NCBI GenBank assembly: GCA_044220975.1
Contig: JBGAPZ010000036.1
Location: 1 to 41,924 of the forward strand
Source: SZUA-430 sp044220975
GTDB taxonomy: Bacteria; Pseudomonadota; Alphaproteobacteria; Micropepsales; Micropepsaceae
Direction of reading: 5' to 3'
Length of the DNA: 41,924 bases
This document shows, piece by piece, positions 27,901 through 34,346 of the stretch. The translations under genes were made by a program, and so were the position numbers. Under the pieces are notes generated by a model, which saw nothing but the letters and a program-made list of their open reading frames with translations, ran no database searches and was not told the origin of the DNA. Each line of letters opens with the position of its first letter. The stretch's first letter is position 1.

Positions 27901-29497
27901 CTTGGGTAACGACACGTTGCGAGGCGGCGGTGGCTCCGACACGTATCAAGTCGGCGTCGGCGACGGCGTCGACACGATTTCCGACACGGGCACCAGCGGC
28001 ACCGACCGTATCGTCGCAACCGCAAACAATGTCGCGATCGGCCTGACATCGGGCTTCGGACCCACCAACGGCATCGAAGAAATCAGCGCGAACGGCTTCA
28101 CGAACGTCTCAATCATCGGCGGCACCGGCAACGACACGTACGACTTCTCGGCAACCACGCTCACCGGTATTGCCAAGATTGACGGCGGCACGGGCACGGA
28201 CACGATCACCGGCAGCGCGGGCAACGACACGATCGTCGGCGGCCTGGGTAACGACGTCCTGCGCGGCGGCGGCGGTTCCGACACGTATCAAATCGGCGTG
28301 GGCGATGGCGTCGACACGATCACCGACACGGGCACCAGCGGCACGGACCGCATCGTTGCAACCGCAAACGATGTGGCGATCGGCCTGACGTCGGGCTTCG
28401 GGACTGCAAACGGCATCGAAGAGATCAGCGCCGGCGGCTTTGCGAACGTCTCGATCACCGGCGGCACGGGCGCCGACACGCTCGACTTCTCGGCAACGAC
28501 CCTCACCGGGATCGCGAGGATCGACGGCGGCAGCGGCAACGACACGATCACCGGCAGCACCGGCAACGACACGATCGTGGGTGGCGTGGGCGACGATAGC
28601 TTACGCGGCGGCGCAGGCTCGGACACCTATCAAGTCGGCACAGGCCACGGTTTCGACGCGTTCGCGGACACTGGCGCAAGCGGCACCGATCGCATCGTCG
28701 CAACTGCCGACGGTGTCACGATCGGCTTGCAGTCTGGCTTTGGCGCCGCGAGCGGAATCGAGGAAATCAGCAACAATGGATTCGCCAACGTCTCGATCGC
28801 GGCCAACACGGGCAACGACACGCTGAACTTCTCCGGCACCACGCTCACGGGAATCGTCAAGATCGACGGCGGCAACGGCAACGACACGATCACCGGTAGC
28901 GGCGGCAACGACACGATCTATGGCGGTGCCGGCAACGACAAGCTCTATGGCGGCAACGGCAACGACACGATCGTCGGCGGCGCCGGCAGCGACACGTTGG
29001 CGGGCGACGCGGGCATCGACACGCTCTCCTACGCGGGCTCCGCGGCAGGTGTCACCGTCAATCTGCGTACGAACGCCGTATCGGGCGGCGACGCGCAAGG
29101 CGACACGATCTCAGGCTTCGAGAACCTGACCGGCTCGTCGTTCAACGACACGTTCTATGGCAACTCGGGTGCGAACGTAATGTCGGGCGGCGACGGCAAC
29201 GACGTCATCCATTTCGGGCTAACGGCAGGCAGCGACACGGCCTATGGCGGAGCCGGCACCGACTTCCTTCAGATCGACACGGCCGCGGGCAGTGCCGGCT
29301 GGATGCAGGCGATCGCCTCCGGCTCAACACCAACGCTCGCATCCGGCGATTGGCTGCTGCAACTCGACACCGGACAAACCTATGTGCTGCACGGGTCGGG
29401 CGCGACATACGACTTCGGCGGCGTCCACGCAGGCGTCCTGACTGCCGCCGACGGCAGCCAGATGCAGTTCAATGAGTTCGAAGGTGTGCGGTGGTAG
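21974..29497 (+). CDS. Giant RTX/cadherin-like adhesin secreted by type I system
   Basis: A 2507-residue secreted surface protein. Residues 1-166 are Ala/Pro/Glu-rich and have no signal peptide, as expected for type I secretion. Residues 167-1576 are 15 cadherin-like repeats of exactly 94 residues ('PTDIALSN..VAENAAGAVIGTLSTVDPDAGDSHTYTVSD...'), a Ca-binding stalk architecture. Residues about 1577-2350 are RTX nonapeptides (GGxGxDxx, for example GGAGNDTIT, GGLGNDTLRGG) set in six larger units. The final 90 residues are an uncharged-to-acidic C-terminus ending EFEGVRW, which should hold the secretion signal. No N-terminal retention module of the LapA type is recognised. The ABC/HlyD operon directly divergent from it is the likely exporter. 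The protein should function in adhesion or biofilm formation. Confidence 0.92.
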   Translation: MTSLDTAKLSASSEGPDDLAVQRGASTPPDAPPAGASAAETPSAKGDAGLHLQNAHLGTLEVRETNTAPAADGSFQLPAAQQESDLSERPAAARSQSAMPDATALANTQQGAEAPALAPVPMNGRVSAAESERFSFDGLQAQATVPATPKIVAPDQPAFKEDENGAPTDIDLSNTAVSENAAGAVIGSLTAIDPDAGDTFRFTVSDDRFEVVDGQLKLKDGISLDHEGEPSLTVSVSATDSAGHTFTESFTINVLNVNETPTDIALSNGTVAENAAGAVVGTLSTLDPDAGDTHQYAVSDNRFEVVDGQLKLKDGVALDHEAEATVTIQVTSTDAGGLSRSESFTITVQDANERPTDISLSNAAVAENAAGAVIGTLTSVDPDVGDSHTYTVSDNRFEVVDGQLKLKDGISLDHEVEPSVTLQVTTTDAGRLSFNETFTVTVDNVNESPADIVLSNTNVAENTAGAVIGTLTTVDPDTGDSHSYMVSDARFEVVGGQLKLKDGIALDHEGEPSVTIQVTTTDAGGLTYSENFSITVDNVNEAPTDIALSTANVAENAAGAVIGTLSTVDPDAGDNHTYTVSDSRFEVIAGQLKLKDGVSLDYEAEPSVSIQVTTTDAGGLSYSENFAITVENVNETPTDIALSSTTVAENAAGAVIGTLSTVDPDAGDSHSYAVSDNRFEVVGGQLKLKDGVSLDYEAEPSVSIQVTTTDAGGLTYSENFAITVENVNEVPTDIALSNASVAENAAGAVIGDLSTVDPDAGDSHTYTVSDSRFEVIGGQLKLKDGVSLDYEAEPAVSVQITTTDAGGLSYSENFTIAVENVNERPTDIALSNTTLSENAAGAVIGTLTTVDPDAGDSHTYTVSDARFEVVDGQLKLKDGISLDYEAEPSVTVQVTATDAGGLSYSENFSITVENVNETPTDIALSNATVAENAAGAVIGTLSTVDPDAGDSHTYTVSDSRFEIVDGQLKLKDGTSLDHEAEPSVAIQVTTTDAGGLTYSENFTVTVENVNETPTDIVLSNASVAENAAGAVIGTLTATDPDAGDSHSYAVSDNRFEVVDGQLKLKDGVSLDHETEPSVTIQVTATDAGGLAYSENFAIAVDDVNETPTDIALSNTSVAENAAGAIVGTLSTVDPDAGDSHSYTVSDNRFEVVDGQLKLRDGIALNRETESSVTVQVATTDAGGLSYSEDFTITVANVNEGPTDIVLSNTTVAENAAGAVVGTLTTADPDGGDTQTYSVSDSRFEVIGGQLKLKAGIALDHEAEPSVTIQVATTDAGGLSYSENFTITVANVNESPTDIALSNATVSENAAGAVIGTLSTVDPDAGDSHTYTVSDSRFEVIGGQLKLKAGIALDREAEPTVTIQVATTDAGGLSYNENFTITVANVNETPTDIALSNSNVAENAAGAVVGTLSTVDPDAGDSHTYTVSDSRFQVVGGQLKLKAGISLDRETEPTVTLQVATTDAGGLSYSENFTITVGNVNEAPTGIALSNSAVAENAAGAVIGNLSTTDPDAGDSFTYTVSDSRFQVVAGQLKLKAGVSLDYEVTPSVTLNVTATDAGGLSVTKSLTISVTDVAEVINGTSGNDTLNGTATADVINGLAGNDTINGNAGDDIIVGGVGNDTLNGGDGSDTYRYTTGDGFDKYQDNGTSGTDRIVATAANTAIGLQSGFAPAGGIEEISSGGFANVSIQGDTTNDTLNFSSTTLTGIVKIDGGSGNDTITGSAGDDTILGGIGNDILNGGGGNDTLEGGVGDDTLDGGAGSDTYVVGAGAGFDTYTDTGTSGVDTIVANAAGVAIGLRTGFAPASGIEAISANGFANVSIQGGTGADTWDFSATTLTGITKIDGGAGNDTITGSAGNDTIVGGLGNDTLRGGAGSDTYQVGVGDGVDTFSDTGTSGTDRIVATANDVAIGLASGFGSANGIEEINSGGFTNVSIVGGASGDTFDFSATSLTGIAKIDGGAGNDTITGSAGNDTIVGGLGNDTLRGGGGSDTYQVGVGDGVDTISDTGTSGTDRIVATANNVAIGLTSGFGPTNGIEEISANGFTNVSIIGGTGNDTYDFSATTLTGIAKIDGGTGTDTITGSAGNDTIVGGLGNDVLRGGGGSDTYQIGVGDGVDTITDTGTSGTDRIVATANDVAIGLTSGFGTANGIEEISAGGFANVSITGGTGADTLDFSATTLTGIARIDGGSGNDTITGSTGNDTIVGGVGDDSLRGGAGSDTYQVGTGHGFDAFADTGASGTDRIVATADGVTIGLQSGFGAASGIEEISNNGFANVSIAANTGNDTLNFSGTTLTGIVKIDGGNGNDTITGSGGNDTIYGGAGNDKLYGGNGNDTIVGGAGSDTLAGDAGIDTLSYAGSAAGVTVNLRTNAVSGGDAQGDTISGFENLTGSSFNDTFYGNSGANVMSGGDGNDVIHFGLTAGSDTAYGGAGTDFLQIDTAAGSAGWMQAIASGSTPTLASGDWLLQLDTGQTYVLHGSGATYDFGGVHAGVLTAADGSQMQFNEFEGVRW
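22472..26701 (+). repeat. 15 tandem 282-bp (94-residue) cadherin-like repeats
   Basis: The Pro codon opening each 'PTDI.LS' motif falls at 22472 and, with no length change, every 282 bp to 26420. The first and second starts (22472, 22754) and the fifteenth (26420) were counted directly. Each repeat carries 'AENAAGAV[IV]G.L', 'DPDAGD', 'SD.RFEVV.GQLKLK.G..LD.E' and 'V..TDAGGLSYSENF.I.V.NVNE'. The DPDAGD and late-repeat Asp/Glu residues are typical calcium ligands. Nearly all variation is at synonymous sites or at a few loop positions. Confidence 0.95.
26702..29020 (+). repeat. RTX region with six 'GSDTY' super-repeats, mostly 342 bp
   Basis: Calcium-binding nonapeptides (GGxGNDTxx) are embedded in a larger unit whose 'GSDTY' landmark falls at 26852, 27248, 27590, 27932, 28274 and 28616. 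The last five are exactly 342 bp (114 residues) apart; the first interval is 396 bp, i.e. 342 plus 54 bp of extra nonapeptides. Each unit reads: GSDTYQVG.GDG.DT..DTGTSG, then TDRIVATA..VAIGL.SGF, a GIEEIS.GGF.NVSI strand set, and DFSATTLTGI.KIDGG. RTX hairpins therefore alternate with a conserved non-RTX insert of about 75 residues. Confidence 0.9.
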
Positions 29498-29652
29498 CCA
29501 TTCGCGCGAACCGGGAAAACGGCGAGCCGTGATCGCCTAGCGAGGGATTGCAAGCTCGGCGCCAAATTCGTGTGCTGTCTGCGACACAGATAGTGCCGGG
29601 AGTCGCACACGCTCGCTTGGCGAAACCCGGCGCGGTGCTGTACGCCCCTTTG

Positions 29653-30525
29653 ATGGATACCTTTCTCCACGACATCTCCTGGGTGCTGCCGCTCCGCTCG
29701 GACACGGCCACGCAAATCTTCAACGCGTTCACGTTGGCGGGTTACACCGAATTCTTCCTCGTCCTGCTACCGCTGGGTTATTGGCTGTGGGACAAGGCGC
29801 TGTTCACCCGCCTCGCGTTTCTCATCGGCATTGTCGGCCTCTCGAACACGTTCCTGAAAGAGCTGTTCATGGACCCGCGCCCGCCGCTCGCGTTCGCGCT
29901 GGATGGTCGCGTAGGCGATTCGTTCGGCTTCCCGTCGGGCCATGCACAAATCGCGGTCGCGATGTGGTTCTGGCTGGCGATGGAGATTAAGCGCACTTGG
30001 GGCTGGGTCGCGGCTGCGATCATCGCAGCCGGCGTTTGCTTCTCACGCCTCTATCTCGGCGTACACGATGTGGAGGATGTGTTGGGCGGCGCGCTACTGG
30101 GTGTCGCTTGCATCTTCGTCTTCAAGGGTCTCACCGAGGAACGCGCCATCACAGAGGCGCATCCGGCGGCACAGCTCATCGGGCTTGCCCTCGTTGCGCC
30201 GGTCATGGCCGTAATCTGGCCGCACGGCGGCGCGCTGCCGGCCGGGATCTTGGCGCTCTGTGCATTCCTCTTCTTCTGGTGGGCAGGCAGGCTGATCGAA
30301 GAGCGTTGGGTCAACTACCAACGCCACGGCAACTGGGCGGTGGCGATTATCGCAACGGTCGCGGGCCTCGCCGTGCTCTTCGTGCTGCTGAAGATGACCG
30401 GCGACGTGGCGGAGGCCGCAGGTGTCAGCCGCTCGTTCGCGCAGCCGATTCAAATGGGCGTGATCGCGCTTTACGTCACGGCGATCGCCCCTGCCCTATT
30501 TCGCGCCACGCGCTTGGGTTGGTGA
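29653..30525 (+). CDS. PAP2-family membrane phosphatase
   Basis: A 290-residue integral membrane acid phosphatase of the PAP2/vanadium-haloperoxidase superfamily, likely acting on lipid phosphates at the periplasmic face. All three catalytic motifs are present: K-x6-RP (KELFMDPRP), PSGH (FPSGHAQ) and SR-x5-H-x3-D (SRLYLGVHDVED). About six hydrophobic segments flank them, and the C-terminal extension adds further spans. The start at 29653 begins MDTFLHD; a GTG 17 nt earlier is possible, and neither has a strong ribosome site. The substrate (undecaprenyl-pyrophosphate, phosphatidate or similar) is not evident from the sequence. Confidence 0.88.
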   Translation: MDTFLHDISWVLPLRSDTATQIFNAFTLAGYTEFFLVLLPLGYWLWDKALFTRLAFLIGIVGLSNTFLKELFMDPRPPLAFALDGRVGDSFGFPSGHAQIAVAMWFWLAMEIKRTWGWVAAAIIAAGVCFSRLYLGVHDVEDVLGGALLGVACIFVFKGLTEERAITEAHPAAQLIGLALVAPVMAVIWPHGGALPAGILALCAFLFFWWAGRLIEERWVNYQRHGNWAVAIIATVAGLAVLFVLLKMTGDVAEAAGVSRSFAQPIQMGVIALYVTAIAPALFRATRLGW

Positions 30526-30767
30526 TTGGGGTTTGAGTCTTTCGCGCAACACCCGCAAAGCAGTCAGCTTTCGTTTACACAAGAAGAGCTAGAAACTCGG
30601 TACGCTAAGTTCAGCCGTGTGATTCGTATCAGGAGTCACTTTGCGTCCTAGTGCCCGTCTTGGGACTACGTTTGGACCGTTGCAGGCGCCGCGCCCTAAC
30701 AAGCCCGGCGTGCCTCGCACCCGACACCTCCATCACATGAACTTCTCGATTTTTGTTGGTTTGGATG

Positions 30768-30790
30768 GCACGCGCGATCCTCGCGCGTGC
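30768..30790. promoter_or_regulatory. GC-rich hairpin in the phoH leader
   Basis: GCACGCGCG (30768-30776) is the exact inverse complement of CGCGCGTGC (30782-30790), with the 5-nt loop ATCCT. The 9-bp stem ends 26 nt before the PhoH start codon and 10 nt before its GAGGGGAG ribosome site. It may be a leader structure or operator. There is no T-run, so it is not a terminator. Confidence 0.4.
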
Positions 30791-30816
30791 GTCCGCGTAC
30801 GAGGGGAGTTTAGCCC

Positions 30817-31677
30817 ATGGGTAAACGTGCCGCCCGCCGCCGCATGCGTGACGACTATCAGGATAAAGGAAAAGTCCGTGCACTGTTCCCAAAGCGGGAA
30901 GGTTGGACGCCACTCGATCGCGACCAAGGAAACGGCGAGCGCGCCTATGTCCGCCACGTAAAGCCCTGTTCCGATAATCAGCGCCGGCTTTTGGAAGCAA
31001 TCGACAAGCGCAACCTCGTGGTCGCCGCGGGTCCCGCCGGCACCGGCAAGACCTATCTCGCGATCGCCAAGGCCGTTGAAGCACTGGAAGACGGCAAAGC
31101 CTCGCGCATCTTGCTCTCGCGCCCTGCGGTAGAAGCCGGCGAAAATCTGGGGTTCCTCCCCGGTGGGCTCGAAGACAAGCTCGCGCCGTATCTGCGCCCG
31201 CTTTACGACGCACTCTCCGACCGGCTCGGCAACAAACGACTGAAAGCGTATCTCGCCGAAGGTATCATCGAGATCGCGCCCATCGCCTATATGCGTGGCC
31301 GCACACTCAACAACGCCTTCATCGTTATCGACGAGGCACAGAACTGCACGTATGGCCAATTGAAGATGCTGCTCACGCGGCTCGGCTGGCAATCGACAAT
31401 GGTGATGACGGGCGATCCCGATCAAACGGATCTCTTGCCAGGCATGAGCGGGCTTGCCCAAGTCGCCGATCGCTTGAGCACGCTCGACGACATCGCCGTG
31501 ATCAGGCTGGAGGACAAGGATATCGTGCGCCACCCACTTGTGGCCGCGATGCTAACCGTGCCCAGACACGCGAAGTACGCCGCGAACGACGAGCGGCTGC
31601 GCCAAGACCTGGGCTCGGTGAACATTGTCGTCGCTGCTTGCGCGAGACCCATCTGTTCGCGCTGGATCAGCTGCTGA
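30817..31677 (+). CDS. PhoH-family ATPase
   Basis: A predicted cytoplasmic P-loop protein of the PhoH superfamily, a group linked to RNA metabolism and stress, though its reaction is not well defined. Walker A is GPAGTGKT (residues 72-79) and Walker B is FIVIDEAQN. The family blocks 'LLSRPAVEAGENLGFLPG', 'AYMRGRTLNNAF', 'NCTYGQLKMLLTRLG' and 'TGDPDQTDL' are all present, and 'EDKDIVRHPLVAAML' is the usual near-terminal block. A strong GAGGGGAG precedes the ATG at 30817. Beyond 'VAAML' (about 31554) the sequence continues for about 40 residues without family resemblance and overlaps an opposite-strand gene, so a frameshift close to the natural end is possible. Confidence 0.9.
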   Translation: MGKRAARRRMRDDYQDKGKVRALFPKREGWTPLDRDQGNGERAYVRHVKPCSDNQRRLLEAIDKRNLVVAAGPAGTGKTYLAIAKAVEALEDGKASRILLSRPAVEAGENLGFLPGGLEDKLAPYLRPLYDALSDRLGNKRLKAYLAEGIIEIAPIAYMRGRTLNNAFIVIDEAQNCTYGQLKMLLTRLGWQSTMVMTGDPDQTDLLPGMSGLAQVADRLSTLDDIAVIRLEDKDIVRHPLVAAMLTVPRHAKYAANDERLRQDLGSVNIVVAACARPICSRWISC

Positions 31678-31808
31678 CCGGTGAACACTGTAACGATTGC
31701 CGCAGCGATGAAGAGGGCATCGCCCGGCTTCACGAAGCCAAACTCAAACAGCGCCAGTACCAACCCCATTAGGGCGACGATCAGGCCATTGGTGATGCGG
31801 TTCAGCAT
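31422..31808 (-). CDS. Small membrane protein, C-terminal part doubtful
   Basis: The first 45 residues are convincing: MLNRITNGLIVALMGLVLALFEFGFVKPGDALFIAAAIVTVFTG reads as two hydrophobic segments, followed by a polar QQLIQREQ tail. The remaining 80 residues, rich in Ser/Arg, are read antisense to the end of PhoH. They look like a shadow, so the true protein is probably shorter, perhaps ending near 31640 after a frameshift. The function is unknown. It converges with PhoH. Confidence 0.4.
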   Translation of the reverse strand: MLNRITNGLIVALMGLVLALFEFGFVKPGDALFIAAAIVTVFTGQQLIQREQMGLAQAATTMFTEPRSWRSRSSFAAYFACLGTVSIAATSGWRTISLSSSLITAMSSSVLKRSATWASPLMPGKRSV

Positions 31809-31917
31809 TCGAAACCCCTTCTTGCAGACGCATGCTGCACATGCGAACTGAAGTAAGGGTTTCAAACAGTCGTTTCAAGTAAATAAATGACGCTGCCGTC
31901 ACCAATTCGTGACCGGC

Positions 31918-32229
31918 TCAGATAAACGTCAAAAGCGTGACGTATCCCAGCACAAACGACCAAAACACGCCCAAGCCAAAGCACCCGGCAGTATAGGAAA
32001 ACGGCCAATCGCCATCCCGAAGCGACCGGTCAGCGGCTCTCACAAGAATGTGCGGTCCGGCCAGCAGTATAACCCCCACGACAGCCAAGCGTCGCAGGTC
32101 CGATGTCACCGGGAAATGCAGCGAAGAAGCCCCGTTCAGCATCAGCTGGAACAGGTTGGACATGATCCCTGAGATCACAAAACCGACGACAAGCGCGAAG
32201 ATCAGGGTAATGCCGGCATCAATAAACAT
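31918..32229 (-). CDS. Small membrane protein resembling DUF6949
   Basis: A 103-residue protein with three likely membrane segments: residues 1-25 (MFIDAGITLIFALVVGFVISGI), 48-66 (LAVVGVILLAGPHILV) and 80-103 (AGCFGLGVFWSFVLGYVTLL). The motif 'SG..SNLFQLM', 'GP..L.R....' and the compact layout resemble the DUF6949 family of alphaproteobacteria; the name is from memory and not certain. The ATG at 32229 gives the complete first span; longer readings add a charged, gene-like-poor extension. The function is unknown. Confidence 0.65.
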   Translation of the reverse strand: MFIDAGITLIFALVVGFVISGIMSNLFQLMLNGASSLHFPVTSDLRRLAVVGVILLAGPHILVRAADRSLRDGDWPFSYTAGCFGLGVFWSFVLGYVTLLTFI

Positions 32230-32469
32230 GTGGAGCCCCAGAATTGGTTTCGCCCCCTCACAACGCAGAGCCCATGCCAATCGCCAATTTCCGTGATCAG
32301 CTGTCCCGTTTTGCGACAACAAAGGCGCCGCTCGCCTATTGCGGCGTTCCGCGCGGCACGGCACGCTCAGAAAGAAACTGTTGCAGATCAGTCACGTCCC
32401 TGGTGAGAGAATGCAACGCTAGATTCGATTCCAAGAATCCGGAAACCACTCGCGACGAATAGTGCCCGC

Positions 32470-33210
32470 ATGAGATTAGACCAACGCGATGCCGACGCCG
32501 CCCTCGGGGGAGAAGTCCACGCTCATTCAAGCTGGATCCTGCCCGCAATCTTCCTTGTGGTCGCAGGCCTTATTGCCGGCGGCTTCTACATTCTCTTCAC
32601 GGGACCGACCGTCGACGACCTGCAAGGCAACACGACTTGGCCGACCGCGTCGACCGGCACGGCTGACATCCGCATCGACAACACCGTCTTCCGCATCCCT
32701 GCGAACTACACCAAGCTTCGCCGCTCGCGCAGCGATGGCGACGCCGACGATGTGCCGATGCATGCGCTGCTGCCAGGCTTGACGGGCTGGACGCAAGCGG
32801 ACGCGAAAGAATTCAACTCGAACGCTTGGAACGGACGCGTCGTGCAAATCGTGCTGGCCGTCGATCGCGCCAGACTGACCTATCAGGACAAATTCGAACG
32901 CGGCATCAAGCCGTACTCAAGCACACCCGACGGCATTCCTGGCCCGCACGGCCTCACCACATACAAGTTCGATCCCGGCACCGGTTACGAAAACACAGAG
33001 TGGCTGACCGCCACGCTCGAGGACGGCTCGAAGTTCGTGATGCGTTGCGATGCGTCGGCGACCGCCAATTTCGGAACCAGCTGCATGCGGGTCACTCGCC
33101 TCAAAGGCGGGGTTGGCCTCACCTATAAGTACAAGCGCGCCTATCTCGCCCAATGGAAAGAGATCGACGCCAAGATCATGGCAAAGATCGACGGCTTCCG
33201 GGTGAAGTAG
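32470..33210 (+). CDS. Membrane-anchored protein of unknown function
   Basis: A 246-residue protein with a short polar N-terminus, one membrane anchor (about residues 22-44, WILPAIFLVVAGLIAGGFYILF) and a periplasmic domain of about 200 residues. That domain has an ordered alternation of beta-like stretches (TADIRIDNTVFRIPANYTKL, GRVVQIVLAVDRARLTY, GLTTYKFDPG) and two cysteines in CDASATANFGTSC that may form a disulphide. No family is recognised. The ATG at 32470 has no strong Shine-Dalgarno, but the anchor position supports it. Its stop is 1 nt from the convergent end of the DUF3126 gene. Confidence 0.6.
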   Translation: MRLDQRDADAALGGEVHAHSSWILPAIFLVVAGLIAGGFYILFTGPTVDDLQGNTTWPTASTGTADIRIDNTVFRIPANYTKLRRSRSDGDADDVPMHALLPGLTGWTQADAKEFNSNAWNGRVVQIVLAVDRARLTYQDKFERGIKPYSSTPDGIPGPHGLTTYKFDPGTGYENTEWLTATLEDGSKFVMRCDASATANFGTSCMRVTRLKGGVGLTYKYKRAYLAQWKEIDAKIMAKIDGFRVK

Positions 33211-33211
33211 T

Positions 33212-33445
33212 CTACTTCTTCAAAACGGCCGACGCGGGCGGCAGATCCATCTCCAAGATCGCCATCTCGAAGTGGTACGTCGTCTCGCCGTCTTCTGTGT
33301 CTTTGAAGATCACGCCGATGAACTCGTCACCGACCACGACTTCGACGGAGTCGGTCTTGTTGGGACGCGCTTCGACGCGGATCGTGTCCAAGCGGAACAG
33401 CGACCGCAGATATTTCTCGACGCGCAGGATTTCTGTCTTGTCCAC
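33212..33445 (-). CDS. DUF3126-family protein
   Basis: A 77-residue cytoplasmic protein starting at GTG. The sequence MDKTEILRVEKYLRSLF, then KTDSVEVVVGDEFIGVIFKDTEDGETTYHFEMAILEMDL, matches the DUF3126 pattern (short helix followed by a beta sheet with 'GDEFIGV...DEDGE.SY.F.MAIL'), a family largely confined to alphaproteobacteria. The function is unknown. It follows the hypothetical gene at 33475-34260 by 29 nt on the same strand and may share its transcript. Confidence 0.85.
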   Translation of the reverse strand: MDKTEILRVEKYLRSLFRLDTIRVEARPNKTDSVEVVVGDEFIGVIFKDTEDGETTYHFEMAILEMDLPPASAVLKK

Positions 33446-33474
33446 GTGCTATGGGCTCCAATCGTTCGAAGGAT

Positions 33475-34260
33475 TTAATCTTCGACCAGGTAGCCCTGCA
33501 ACCACAAGCGGCCGCTAATTTCGTCCCCAGGCTTCGGGCGGTAACCCGCGGGCAACACGTGTTCGGCGGCGTAAAGCGCCACGTCGACCATACTCTGTCC
33601 CGTCCGGGCGACCGTCACCCGCATGCGATATACCGTCCCAGTGTCGAGCCGCATCGGATAGACGTGCTGCACCGTCGCGCGGAACTCGTAATCGTCGCTG
33701 GCGCCGGAGCGTGAAGGCTTGAGCACGTCCGGCAGCACGAACGTATCGTCGCCTTGCACGACCCTCAGGCCAAATGGCTTCAACGAATACGCGAAGGCGG
33801 AGAGCGCGAACTGATAACTCTCGCCCACTTGATACTCGCCGCCGTTCTTGAAAAACAACGGATCGAAGAAAGAAATCTCGGCGCCATCTTCCGTACGGCC
33901 GCGAATTTGTCCTTCCGCACCCGAACCCGACGACGCGACTTGATCGATCGTCACCGCGTGCGCGATCGCACCCGCGGCAAATGGAAACGCGGACAGCACG
34001 CATCCCGAGGCCGACTTCCGCTCGGTGAGCAACAACACCATGTGACGAACGTCGCCGTCTCCTTCCGCCATTGCGGTCAACGTGTCGGCACGCTCGCCGT
34101 TTGGCATCGCTTGCGCTTCGGGAAGCTCGACTTGCGCGATGATCGTCGAATTCGCGACGACGCTTTTGATGCGCGCACGAATAGCGTCTGGCGCATCGGG
34201 ATAGAGAGAAGCCCAATGCGACGCATGCGCATCGATCACAGCGCCGGTTTTTTCCATCAT
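33475..34260 (-). CDS. Conserved hypothetical cytoplasmic protein
   Basis: A 261-residue protein with no signal peptide or membrane span. It is rich in beta-type strands with Val/Phe/Tyr alternation (GDDTFVLPDVLKP, YEFRATVQHVYPMRLDTGTVYRMRVTVAR, DEISGRLWLQGYL), suggesting an all-beta or barrel fold. I do not recognise the family. Consecutive ATG codons at 34260 and 34257 could both serve as start; extending to 34371 would add an Arg/Lys-rich segment overlapping the divergent FAD oxidase gene. It sits upstream of the DUF3126 gene. Confidence 0.6.
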   Translation of the reverse strand: MMEKTGAVIDAHASHWASLYPDAPDAIRARIKSVVANSTIIAQVELPEAQAMPNGERADTLTAMAEGDGDVRHMVLLLTERKSASGCVLSAFPFAAGAIAHAVTIDQVASSGSGAEGQIRGRTEDGAEISFFDPLFFKNGGEYQVGESYQFALSAFAYSLKPFGLRVVQGDDTFVLPDVLKPSRSGASDDYEFRATVQHVYPMRLDTGTVYRMRVTVARTGQSMVDVALYAAEHVLPAGYRPKPGDEISGRLWLQGYLVED

Positions 34261-34346
34261 CGTTTTGCGACTACGCACACTTCTCGCGCGCTTGGCAAGA
34301 GCACGCCCCCTCTTGATGTTTTCGCGAAACTGGTTACAGAGAACGC

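Noticed and set aside
29520..29537. Possible terminator after the RTX adhesin
   Set aside because: Only a 5-bp stem (GGCGA/TCGCC) and no T-run.
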